From CAYYFV01 sp964451705 (GTDB lineage: Bacteria > Patescibacteriota > Gracilibacteria > UBA1369 > GCA-2718715), in NCBI GenBank assembly GCA_964451705.1, contig CAYVIV010000011.1:1-24086 (forward strand): a stretch of 24,086 nucleotides of DNA. Direction: 5' to 3'. This document shows, one piece after another, positions 1-6,048 of this stretch. Under the pieces are notes generated by a model. The model did no database searches and was not told the DNA's origin. It worked only from the letters and a program-made list of their open reading frames with translations. The translations under genes and the position numbers were made by a program. How positions within the stretch are numbered: the stretch's first letter is position 1; each line of letters starts with the position of its first letter.

Positions 1-52
1 AAGCACAGTGATGTGTTCAGCCGACTGGTACTAATAGACAATAAAACTTATT
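1..52 (+). rRNA. rrl: 23S rRNA, 3' end (partial)
   Basis: The first ~50 bases contain the conserved 3'-terminal 23S motif, with the core GACTGGTACTAATAGAC at 23-39, as found just before the mature 3' end of bacterial large-subunit rRNA. The rest of the gene lies upstream of the window. The exact 3' end is estimated by analogy with E. coli, where about 30 nt follow the GGTACTAAT core. A 5S gene follows on the same strand about 110 bp later with no tRNA in between, the usual 23S-5S order. Confidence 0.85.
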
Positions 53-60
53 CATTATTC

Positions 61-110
61 CTTCATTGGTACTTTCTCATAAATTCGTTTATGGTTTAGT
101 ACTAATGAAG
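61..110 (+). other. Long hairpin in the 23S-5S spacer
   Basis: Bases 61-73 pair with 98-110 in a 13-bp stem (one G-U pair). After a small internal loop, bases 78-83 pair with 88-93 and close a UUCG tetraloop at 84-87. No T-run follows, so this does not look like a terminator. A duplex of this kind between 23S and 5S is a plausible cleavage site for a double-strand-specific RNase such as RNase III during pre-rRNA maturation. The processing role is inferred; the pairing is directly visible. Confidence 0.6.
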
Positions 111-147
111 AATCTTTAATCAGCATTTGTGCTTGTTACGAACAAAA

Positions 148-287
148 TTTGAGAGCGATTCTCTCTTGGCGCTTATTGCGAGTGGGGTACACCTGTTCCC
201 ATCCCGAACACAGAAGTTAAGCCACTCATCGCCGATGATACTGAACACGGTAAAGTAGGAAGGCGCCAAGACAGAGTTTCTCTCAAA
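148..287 (+). other. Processing stem flanking 5S rRNA
   Basis: Bases 148-155 (TTTGAGAG) are the exact reverse complement of 280-287 (CTCTCAAA) and enclose the 5S gene. With the 5S terminal helix they would form an extended stem on the precursor. This is typical of a maturation substrate for 5S rRNA. No protein gene is present here. Confidence 0.5.
164..271 (+). rRNA. rrf: 5S rRNA
   Basis: The conserved 5S core is visible: a CACCTGTTCCCATCCCGAAC-type block at about 191-210, AGAAGTTAAG at 212-221, and a loop-E/helix IV region near 229-258. The ends close helix I: CTTGGCGC at 165-172 pairs with GCGCCAAG at 263-270, with one more T-A pair outside. The resulting length of about 108 nt is slightly short for a bacterial 5S (usually 115-120 nt). 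It is the last gene of the rRNA operon and forms the central protuberance of the 50S subunit with its 5S-binding ribosomal proteins. Confidence 0.93.
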
Positions 288-300
288 GCATTACAAATAG

Positions 301-329
301 ACCTAAGATAATATATCCTGGGTTATTTG
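301..329 (+). terminator. Possible rRNA operon terminator
   Basis: Bases 301-310 pair with 314-323 across a 3-nt loop, with one A-C mismatch and one G-U pair. A short T-rich stretch (TATTTGT) follows. The position fits the end of the rRNA transcript, but the stem is imperfect and the T-run weak. The rest of 330-448 contains a second weak hairpin (346-351 with 370-375) and no gene. Confidence 0.35.
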
Positions 330-448
330 TCATATATGCTAAAATAAGTCTATATGATAGGTATATACAAGACTTCAGCTACAAGAGAGCCTACTAAATT
401 AATACACTATGTACTTTGGGGGGCATAAAAAACAACATAAGTCGGTGT

Positions 449-1489
449 CTAGCTACTAGATTCATCCTGTGATGCATCTGTAAGGTAATCTAAGTAACTC
501 AGTTCTACGTCAGTTTGAGCTTCTTCAGCAACGTGAGAGAATTCTGTGACTTGAGAGTGCAAAATTTCTTTTAACTTAGATCTTAGTTCATCAGAAATCA
601 TTGTTGGAGCATTGAGCATGTCCAGGAACCTGTATAACACCTCTGCATGCAAAGTATCTGTACCTGTGTTTCTCCAGCAGGACCTTACAAAACTTGAGTC
701 GTTCCAAGGTGAGAGCTCTGCATATGTTCTTCTGGCGTAGACTGACATTGCCTCACTATGAGACCAGAGAGCTGTTAAGAAACGGTTTAAAAATGTGTCA
801 TCATTTAATTGGGGGTCTTGATGAATACTATCCATTACAGAGAAGGTTAGATCTGTGTCTACCAATCTAGAACGTGAATATATATCGTCTTGATCATCCA
901 GTTGCTGACTTCGATATTCAACTTGTTCAAGTTCACTAGGATTGTTTGGGTCAAACTTAGGACCATCATGATAAATATCCTGAAATCTAGCTGGAAAATC
1001 CTGGATTGGTGTTAGGGTCTCTAAGCTTCTCGCGCTTATGACTCTAGCACCACCTAAATCAATTTGTTTGCCATCCAGGGTCCAACAAGCTTGAGTAATT
1101 AGGTCAATAAGTGAATCTACTAAGTCTTCATCTCTAATGTTCTCTAAAGCATCAAGAAAAACAGGAAGGCACGCAAGGTGATTCTCACCGATCGTCTCTT
1201 CTATAAATTGTTGTAGAACTAGCATTGCAGAGTTAACTATGCTCTTAGATCTAACATTAGTTTTATTTAGACCAGTATTCACCAATATCATAGCTGTTAA
1301 CCCATTGGGAGTGTGCGCCCAATGTTCTGGAGTCTCCAAGAGTCTAGAAATATGTTTTCTGGATAGTGAAGAAAGCTTAGTAGTTATGAGGGAAAAGTCA
1401 GGGTTATCATGCATAAAACTACTAAAGTCTTTAATGACTTCCTTAGCTGAGGTACGTGCTTGTTCAGAGTTCTCTAAAATTTTGCTCAT
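449..1489 (-). CDS. Hypothetical protein (346 aa)
   Basis: I do not recognise this protein. It is predicted to be soluble and mostly helical, without a signal peptide or membrane segment. It is acidic overall, with a DDQDD patch near residue 200 and an acidic, serine-rich C-terminus (QDESSS). The repeated Leu/Ile-rich helices in the first half (residues ~60-135) could be an armadillo- or HEAT-like helical repeat, but that is only an impression. The ATG start is supported by a near-consensus promoter just upstream (TTGACA, 17 bp, TATGAT), which gives a leader of about 25 nt without a Shine-Dalgarno sequence. The gene lies 62 bp downstream of the DUF1360 gene on the same strand but appears to have its own promoter. 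The opposite-strand frame at 1239-1580 is treated as a shadow. Confidence 0.75.
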   Translation of the reverse strand: MSKILENSEQARTSAKEVIKDFSSFMHDNPDFSLITTKLSSLSRKHISRLLETPEHWAHTPNGLTAMILVNTGLNKTNVRSKSIVNSAMLVLQQFIEETIGENHLACLPVFLDALENIRDEDLVDSLIDLITQACWTLDGKQIDLGGARVISARSLETLTPIQDFPARFQDIYHDGPKFDPNNPSELEQVEYRSQQLDDQDDIYSRSRLVDTDLTFSVMDSIHQDPQLNDDTFLNRFLTALWSHSEAMSVYARRTYAELSPWNDSSFVRSCWRNTGTDTLHAEVLYRFLDMLNAPTMISDELRSKLKEILHSQVTEFSHVAEEAQTDVELSYLDYLTDASQDESSS

Positions 1490-1520
1490 TGTATTATTTT
1501 ATATTTACAGTCTATTTCAG

Positions 1521-1549
1521 ATCATAAGTATTAATATTTTCAATGTCAA
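1521..1549 (-). promoter_or_regulatory. Sigma70-type promoter for the 346-aa gene
   Basis: On the minus strand, a perfect -35 TTGACA (1544-1549) is separated by 17 bp from -10 TATGAT (1521-1526). Transcription would start near 1514, about 25 nt before the ATG at 1489. This is one of the best promoter matches in the window and sits in the short gap behind the DUF1360 gene. Confidence 0.7.
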
Positions 1550-1551
1550 TT

Positions 1552-2076
1552 TTAAGATTCATTTAAGACATGATTTTTAGCTTTTTCAGCTTGCCAGCCT
1601 AAAAGGTTAGTGGTGATTTGCATAATCGATGCCAGTGAACTGAATGCCAAAATTAGCCACAAAATTTGTAGAAATGGGAACAAAAAGTAGCCCGTTACTA
1701 CTATTAATGCAAGCCAAATCGAAGCACACCATGGGCAGGCAAGTAGTTCGTAACACAAACGTTTGAAACCTGCTTTTGGACGAAAGCGTTGAATGCGTGT
1801 CTGCCCATTTTCCTGGACTTCATTTAAGTCCAAAGTGCAGTCTCTAACAAACTGGAAGACACCATCATAAACAAATAGTCTAGTTAATCTTTGCGTAGCT
1901 AGGGCTAAGACTACAAACTCAAATGTAGTGAGACTTTCTATATTGGCAACCACATCGAAATTGAAAAACTCCAGTTCCGAAAGTGCAAAAATCACAATGA
2001 GCACCACAAAAAAGAATGTGGACCAAAGTAAACTATAACTAACTGGATATGTTTTTTCCTTAGTTGAAACTAACAT
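1552..2076 (-). CDS. DUF1360 family membrane protein
   Basis: The 174-aa product matches the DUF1360 pattern as I know it. It has an N-terminal membrane segment (residues ~15-33), a second hydrophobic stretch with the family's L-A-T-Q-R-L-T-R-L-F-V-Y-D block (residues ~58-70), and a CPWC-x-S-x-W motif (around residues 114-120) leading into one or two C-terminal membrane helices. DUF1360 proteins are small membrane proteins, partly linked to sporulation in Firmicutes, but have no established biochemical role; the CxxC could bind metal or form a disulfide. The gene is divergent from the pseudouridine synthase gene across a 56-bp gap. The ATG at 2076 has no Shine-Dalgarno sequence upstream. Confidence 0.8.
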   Translation of the reverse strand: MLVSTKEKTYPVSYSLLWSTFFFVVLIVIFALSELEFFNFDVVANIESLTTFEFVVLALATQRLTRLFVYDGVFQFVRDCTLDLNEVQENGQTRIQRFRPKAGFKRLCYELLACPWCASIWLALIVVTGYFLFPFLQILWLILAFSSLASIMQITTNLLGWQAEKAKNHVLNES

Positions 2077-2077
2077 C

Positions 2078-2106
2078 TTGAATTAATTTTAAATATCATC
2101 TATAGT
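2078..2106 (+). promoter_or_regulatory. Promoter of the pseudouridine synthase gene
   Basis: TTGAAT (2078-2083), a 17-bp spacer and TATAGT (2101-2106) form a good sigma70-type promoter. It would give a leader of about 20 nt before the TTG start at 2133. The -10 area (TATAGTATAGTATA) is TATA-like on both strands and may also serve the divergent DUF1360 gene. Confidence 0.6.
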
Positions 2107-2132
2107 ATAGTATAAAAAAATAAGAATAAAAA

Positions 2133-2843
2133 TTGGAATTAATAAGAATCAATAAATATTTAGCACAATCTGGTGTCGGCTCGCGCCGTAAGGTTGAGGA
2201 ATACATAACTGCCGGCTTGGTAAAAGTAAATGGCAAAGTTTGTACCGACCTAAGCACTAAAGTAGACCCAGACCAAGACAATGTTGAATTTGATGATAAA
2301 AACCTAGAGAAACAAGAGCTGAAATATTTTTTATATAACAAACCAAGTGGTATTGAGTGCAGTATGACAAAAAATCCTCGAGCAAAGTATCCCCAAACTA
2401 TAGGGGATTTGATAGATGAAAATCCACAGCTCGCAGGTTGCACATATGTTGGTCGGCTAGATAAAGATTCCGAGGGCCTCCTAATACTCTCCAATGATGG
2501 GCGTATTGTGCAAAAGCTCACGCACCCAAGTTTTGCAAAAGAAAAGGAGTACCTAGTTACAGTAGACCACCCAATCTTAGAGCAGCAGTTACGCAATATG
2601 AGTTCTGGAGTGAATGTCAAAGGCTATAAAACCCAGGCATGCCAGGTTGAACAACTAGCATCTAGAAAGTTCACGATAGTCATTAGCGAAGGCAAAAATA
2701 GACAGATTCGTAACATGTGTCGTGCAGTCGGGCTACGAGTCCACAGACTAAAACGTACTCGCATAGACAAGTTCCACTTAAGTAGTCTACCGCAGGGAGA
2801 GTTTAAGGCAGTCGACCCAGCAGAGTTTACGGAGTTTTTATAA
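2133..2843 (+). CDS. rRNA pseudouridine synthase, RluB/RsuA family
   Basis: This 236-aa protein converts a specific uridine in rRNA to pseudouridine. It has an N-terminal S4 RNA-binding domain (residues ~4-50, including a GVGSRRKVEEYI-type helix and LVKVNGK). The catalytic domain carries GRLDKDSEGLLILSNDG, in which Asp110 is the conserved nucleophile, and a C-terminal EGKNRQIRNM motif typical of the RsuA/RluB/RluE/RluF group. The length is normal for the family. It is closest in look to RluB (23S helix 89 region), but the target base cannot be read from sequence. The start is TTG; no in-frame ATG precedes the S4 domain. It is convergent with lepA, with only 22 bp between stop codons and no terminator hairpin in the gap. 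Confidence 0.92.
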   Translation: MELIRINKYLAQSGVGSRRKVEEYITAGLVKVNGKVCTDLSTKVDPDQDNVEFDDKNLEKQELKYFLYNKPSGIECSMTKNPRAKYPQTIGDLIDENPQLAGCTYVGRLDKDSEGLLILSNDGRIVQKLTHPSFAKEKEYLVTVDHPILEQQLRNMSSGVNVKGYKTQACQVEQLASRKFTIVISEGKNRQIRNMCRAVGLRVHRLKRTRIDKFHLSSLPQGEFKAVDPAEFTEFL

Positions 2844-2865
2844 ACCATGTAAGCCAGCAAATACC

Positions 2866-4704
2866 TTAGTCAGAATCCTTTTGCAAGATTGCTAAAAAGG
2901 CTTCCTGAGGAATGGTAACTTTACCAACCTGTTTCATACGTTTTTTACCTGCCTTTTGTTTTTTTAGCAGCTTGTCTTTTCTGGTTCTATCTCCACCGTA
3001 GAGCTTGGCCGTGACATCTTTTCTCAGTGCAGGGATGCTTTCTCTAGCAATTATTCTCGAACCAATTGCTGCCTGGACAGCAATTTCAAATTGAGCACGC
3101 GGAATTGATTTCTTAAGACGTTTTACTAGTTTAGATCCAGTATAGTAACTCTCACTCTTGTGCACCATTAAGCTTAAGGCGTCTACACAATCACCCGCAA
3201 TAAGAATGTCCAGTTTGACAAGATCACCTGCTCTAAATTCTAAAAATTCATAACTTAAAGATGCATAGCCACTAGTAACTGTTTTTAGATCATCGTAGAA
3301 GTCTACCACAATAGAAGCCAAAGGCATTTCGTGAACAATCATAACACGGTCTTGATTTAAGTACTGCATGTTTAAATGTATTCCTCTTTTTTCTTGGCAA
3401 AGCTTCATAATTGCCCCAATGTACTCAGCTGGTACTAGAATTTCTGTTTTCACCCATGGTTCTTCGACATGTTCTACCTGAGAAAGCTCTGGGAGCTGAG
3501 AAGGGTTAGAAATCTCAATATATTGCTGATCTTGCATAAGTACCTTATAGCTCACAGAGGGAGCTGTAATAACTAGGTCTAAATCAAACTCTCTTTCCAA
3601 CCGCTCCTGAACAATGTCTAGATGCAGTAAACCCAAAAACCCACAGCGAAAACCGTTACCCAAAGCCGAAGATTGCTCTGGCTCAAAGGTAACTGCACTA
3701 TCATTTAGTGAAAGTTTATCTAAAGCCGTCCGCAGCAGGGGGTATTCTGAGCCATCACTACAGAAAACTGAGGCAAACACAAATGGTTTGGCTTTTTTAT
3801 AACCCTCTAGTGGCTTAGCTTGGGTGAATTCCATATTACTATCTGATTGCCAAATTGTATCTCCAACACGAGCTTCTCCTACCGATTTAAAGCCAGTCAC
3901 AATATAACCTACTTCGCCTTCATTAATCATTTCGGAAACTTCGTATTCAGGTTTAAAGTAACCCACCTCTAGTGCTTCAAAAGTATTAGCAGAGTTCAAC
4001 AGCCACAGCTTATCACGTCTTTTAAAGCAACCTTGCATACAACGCACGTATACAACCACGCCCTTATACGGGTCGTAGACAGAATCAAAAATCAAAGCCT
4101 TAGACTCAGTGGAATCTACAGGCTTAGGTGCAGGAATTTGGTCTATAATTAGTTCTAAAAGTTTGTCGACATTGGTACCATTTTTGGCTGAAATTTTTAA
4201 AATAGATTCGGGGTCACAGCCAAGCAAATTTGCTATTTCTTGGCCGACTCGTTCGGGATCTGCTGCAGGTAAGTCTATTTTGTTTAAAACTGGAATAATT
4301 TCTAAATTATGTTCAAGTGCCAAGTAGGTATTTGCCAAAGTTTGGGCCTCTATACCTTGGCTGGCATCTACTACCAAAATAGCACCCTCGCACGCAGCCA
4401 AACTACGTGAAACCTCATATGAGAAGTCCACATGGCCTGGGGTGTCGATTAGGTTGAAAATATATTGCTGGCCTTCGTGCTCAAAATTCATACGCACAGG
4501 CTGGAGCTTAATTGTAATTCCACGTTCCTGCTCTATGTCCATTGTATCTAACATCTGACCATGTTTCATTTGATGTTTAGACAGGGTACTCGTGAGCTCT
4601 AACATTCTATCGGCCAAAGTAGATTTACCATGATCAATATGGGCAATAATACAAAAATTTCTAATGTTTTTCTGAGTATTTTCTCCTGAGTGTTGCTGGG
4701 TCAT
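2866..4704 (-). CDS. lepA: Elongation factor 4 (LepA) GTPase
   Basis: LepA/EF4 is a ribosome-associated translational GTPase, implicated in back-translocation, 30S biogenesis or stress translation. The 612-aa protein shows AHIDHGKSTL (P-loop, residues 21-30), RGITIK (switch I), DTPGHVDF (switch II) and NKIDLP (guanine specificity). It ends with the basic LepA-specific C-terminal region (GGDRTRKDKLLKKQK). I place the start at ATG 4704 (MTQQHSGEN), 40 codons inside the longest open frame. The extra 40 codons encode a hydrophobic, cysteine-rich stretch absent from LepA proteins and overlap the promoter of the divergent prgI gene. About 600 residues is the usual LepA length. The upstream gap with prgI is 122 bp. 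No good Shine-Dalgarno is visible (an AGGA lies too far away, 14 nt from the ATG). Confidence 0.97.
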   Translation of the reverse strand: MTQQHSGENTQKNIRNFCIIAHIDHGKSTLADRMLELTSTLSKHQMKHGQMLDTMDIEQERGITIKLQPVRMNFEHEGQQYIFNLIDTPGHVDFSYEVSRSLAACEGAILVVDASQGIEAQTLANTYLALEHNLEIIPVLNKIDLPAADPERVGQEIANLLGCDPESILKISAKNGTNVDKLLELIIDQIPAPKPVDSTESKALIFDSVYDPYKGVVVYVRCMQGCFKRRDKLWLLNSANTFEALEVGYFKPEYEVSEMINEGEVGYIVTGFKSVGEARVGDTIWQSDSNMEFTQAKPLEGYKKAKPFVFASVFCSDGSEYPLLRTALDKLSLNDSAVTFEPEQSSALGNGFRCGFLGLLHLDIVQERLEREFDLDLVITAPSVSYKVLMQDQQYIEISNPSQLPELSQVEHVEEPWVKTEILVPAEYIGAIMKLCQEKRGIHLNMQYLNQDRVMIVHEMPLASIVVDFYDDLKTVTSGYASLSYEFLEFRAGDLVKLDILIAGDCVDALSLMVHKSESYYTGSKLVKRLKKSIPRAQFEIAVQAAIGSRIIARESIPALRKDVTAKLYGGDRTRKDKLLKKQKAGKKRMKQVGKVTIPQEAFLAILQKDSD

Positions 4705-4778
4705 AAATTCAATTTTATTCCTACATAACTTAAACAATATAGCTGCAAAAAGCAAATAACAAAGCAAGGTGCAAATGT

Positions 4779-4806
4779 TTTTGTTTTTAAACAAAACTGC
4801 TATAAT
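4779..4806 (+). promoter_or_regulatory. Extended -10 promoter with inverted repeat, for prgI
   Basis: A perfect extended -10 element, TGC-TATAAT, lies at 4798-4806, with no good -35 at the right distance. Directly upstream, TTTTGTTT (4779-4786) and AAACAAAA (4789-4796) form a perfect 8-bp inverted repeat with a 2-bp centre, which occupies the spacer where a regulator could bind. Transcription from about 4813 would give a ~14-nt leader. The operator role is inferred. Confidence 0.55.
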
Positions 4807-4826
4807 ACAATCAAATAAAAGCACCT

Positions 4827-5246
4827 ATGAGATTTTTAGTTCCACAAGATGTCCAAAGGGAAGATCAAATTATAGGGACAATAACCTTCAAACAATTAGC
4901 AATTTTGCTCCTTGGTGGTGGCATTACATATGCTTTTTACCTGCTTCTGTACCCGATTTACACTGTAATAATCTGGGCACCAGTCGTAGGTTTCTTTGCT
5001 TTACTCACATTGGCTATCGCATTTTTAAGAATTTTCGACATGAGCTTTACTATGCTGATACTTAGCTTAATAGAATATCTTTTTAAGCCTAGAATGAGGC
5101 ATTTTCATAAGCGTAACTTAGTTTATAACCACGCATATTCAAAGGATCCATTATTATTTGAAAGCAGCCTAGATAAGAAAAAAATCGAAGCCAAGAGCAT
5201 TTCTCAAGATAGTATTGAAGATTTAAGTAAACTACTAGATAAATAG
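4827..5246 (+). CDS. PrgI family T4SS membrane protein (VirB3-like)
   Basis: The 139-aa protein fits the PrgI family, a VirB3-like inner-membrane component of type IV secretion in Gram-positive and CPR bacteria. The N-terminus RFLVPQDVQREDQIIGTITFKQ followed at once by paired membrane helices (residues ~24-43 and ~46-70) is the family hallmark. A third weak hydrophobic stretch (~73-85) and a charged cytoplasmic tail follow. PrgI proteins normally associate with the VirB4/TraC ATPase, and here the next gene, 5 bp downstream, encodes a TraC-like N-terminal domain, so the two are surely co-transcribed. The start is set by the conserved N-terminus and the promoter just upstream. There is no Shine-Dalgarno sequence. 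Confidence 0.85.
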   Translation: MRFLVPQDVQREDQIIGTITFKQLAILLLGGGITYAFYLLLYPIYTVIIWAPVVGFFALLTLAIAFLRIFDMSFTMLILSLIEYLFKPRMRHFHKRNLVYNHAYSKDPLLFESSLDKKKIEAKSISQDSIEDLSKLLDK

Positions 5247-5251
5247 ACATT

Positions 5252-5971
5252 ATGAAGCAAGTATTAACAAGTTCTCAAGACTCCAAAGTCAAAAAGTCTA
5301 CTGCAAACCCTGCAGCTGCTACTCAGTCACATTTACGGATTGCTGAGATTCAAAACGATACAGCAATTCTAAAAAATGGAGCCATTAGAGCTGTCTTAGA
5401 GGTTGGCAGTATTAACTTCAGCCTTAAAAGTGAACACGAACAAGAATCTATTTTAGCTAGTTATCAGGCTTTTTTAAACACTATAGAGTTTCCTGTTCAG
5501 ATTAGTATTCAATCCAAAAAGATTGATCTAGATAATTACATCTCTAAGATAAGAGCCAAGGGAGAGAAGCAGGAAAACCCATTATTAAAGCGTCAAACTC
5601 TAGAGTATGCTGAGTATATTGCTAGACTACTTGAATATGTAGACATTATGGACAAAAACTTCTACATTATCGTGCCATATCAAGCAGTACTCTCAAAGAA
5701 AACAGGGATCTTTACTAAGTTTTTTGAGCGCTTAAGGCAGGCAGAAACTGAGTCTGATTATGTGAAAAGGCGTAAAAATCTTGAAAAACTTATGGGCACC
5801 CTAGAGTCTCGAGTTGCTACAGTCACTCATGGTTTAGAAAACTGCGGGCTTAAGGTTAGAAGGCTTAATACAAAAGAGCTTATTAAAATGTATTATGCGG
5901 CTTATAACCCAGTGCTGTCTCGACAGCAAAAGCTAGTAGACGCCACAATCGACCAGGTCCAAAAAGACTAA
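5252..5971 (+). CDS. TraC-like domain protein (VirB4 N-terminal type, no ATPase)
   Basis: This 239-aa protein resembles the stand-alone TraC-like domain encoded next to PrgI in CPR genomes, equivalent to the N-terminal domain of VirB4/TraC ATPases. Recognisable parts are AILKNGAIRAVLEVGSINF (residues ~39-57), the block 'FLNTIEFPVQISIQSKKIDLDNYI' (~75-98), YIARLLEYVDIMDKNFYIIVPY (~121-142), a TLESRVATV helix and the MYYAAYNP-like motif (~216-223) that closes this domain. No Walker A or B motif is present and the protein ends where the ATPase would begin. It probably sits at the membrane with PrgI as part of a T4SS-like machine for DNA or protein transfer. A terminator follows, so the ATPase partner must be encoded elsewhere or be absent. 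Confidence 0.8.
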   Translation: MKQVLTSSQDSKVKKSTANPAAATQSHLRIAEIQNDTAILKNGAIRAVLEVGSINFSLKSEHEQESILASYQAFLNTIEFPVQISIQSKKIDLDNYISKIRAKGEKQENPLLKRQTLEYAEYIARLLEYVDIMDKNFYIIVPYQAVLSKKTGIFTKFFERLRQAETESDYVKRRKNLEKLMGTLESRVATVTHGLENCGLKVRRLNTKELIKMYYAAYNPVLSRQQKLVDATIDQVQKD

Positions 5972-6026
5972 CTCGGCATTCACTCAATTCAATAAAGTTT
6001 GAGCGTTAGCCTTCTTGGTTTTTTTT
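5968..6026. terminator. Probable bidirectional terminator
   Basis: Bases 5968-5972 (CTAAC) pair with 6005-6009 (GTTAG), and 5983-5987 (CTCAA) with 5999-6003 (TTGAG). On the plus strand an 8-T run follows at 6019-6026; on the minus strand a TCTTTTT run follows the same stem directly. It lies between the convergent traC-like and P-type ATPase genes, as expected for a shared terminator. The stem has a large asymmetric internal loop, so the fold is tentative. Confidence 0.45.
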
Positions 6027-6048
6027 CAGTTTGAGCACCTGCCTTAAC

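Noticed and set aside
1239..1580. 113-aa plus-strand open frame
   Set aside because: It lies mostly opposite the 346-aa gene, covers that gene's promoter and shows no protein-like features of its own.
2096..2860. Minus-strand open frames opposite the pseudouridine synthase gene (2096-2620 and 2624-2860)
   Set aside because: They are antisense shadows of a clearly recognised gene, with Ser/Arg-rich low-complexity content typical of reverse-frame translation.
2841..2868. Terminator between the convergent pseudouridine synthase and lepA genes
   Set aside because: The 22-bp gap has no convincing stem followed by a T-run on either strand.
4705..4824. 40-codon N-terminal extension of lepA
   Set aside because: The extension is hydrophobic and Cys-rich, is absent from LepA proteins and overlaps the divergent prgI promoter; the ATG at 4704 gives the normal family length.
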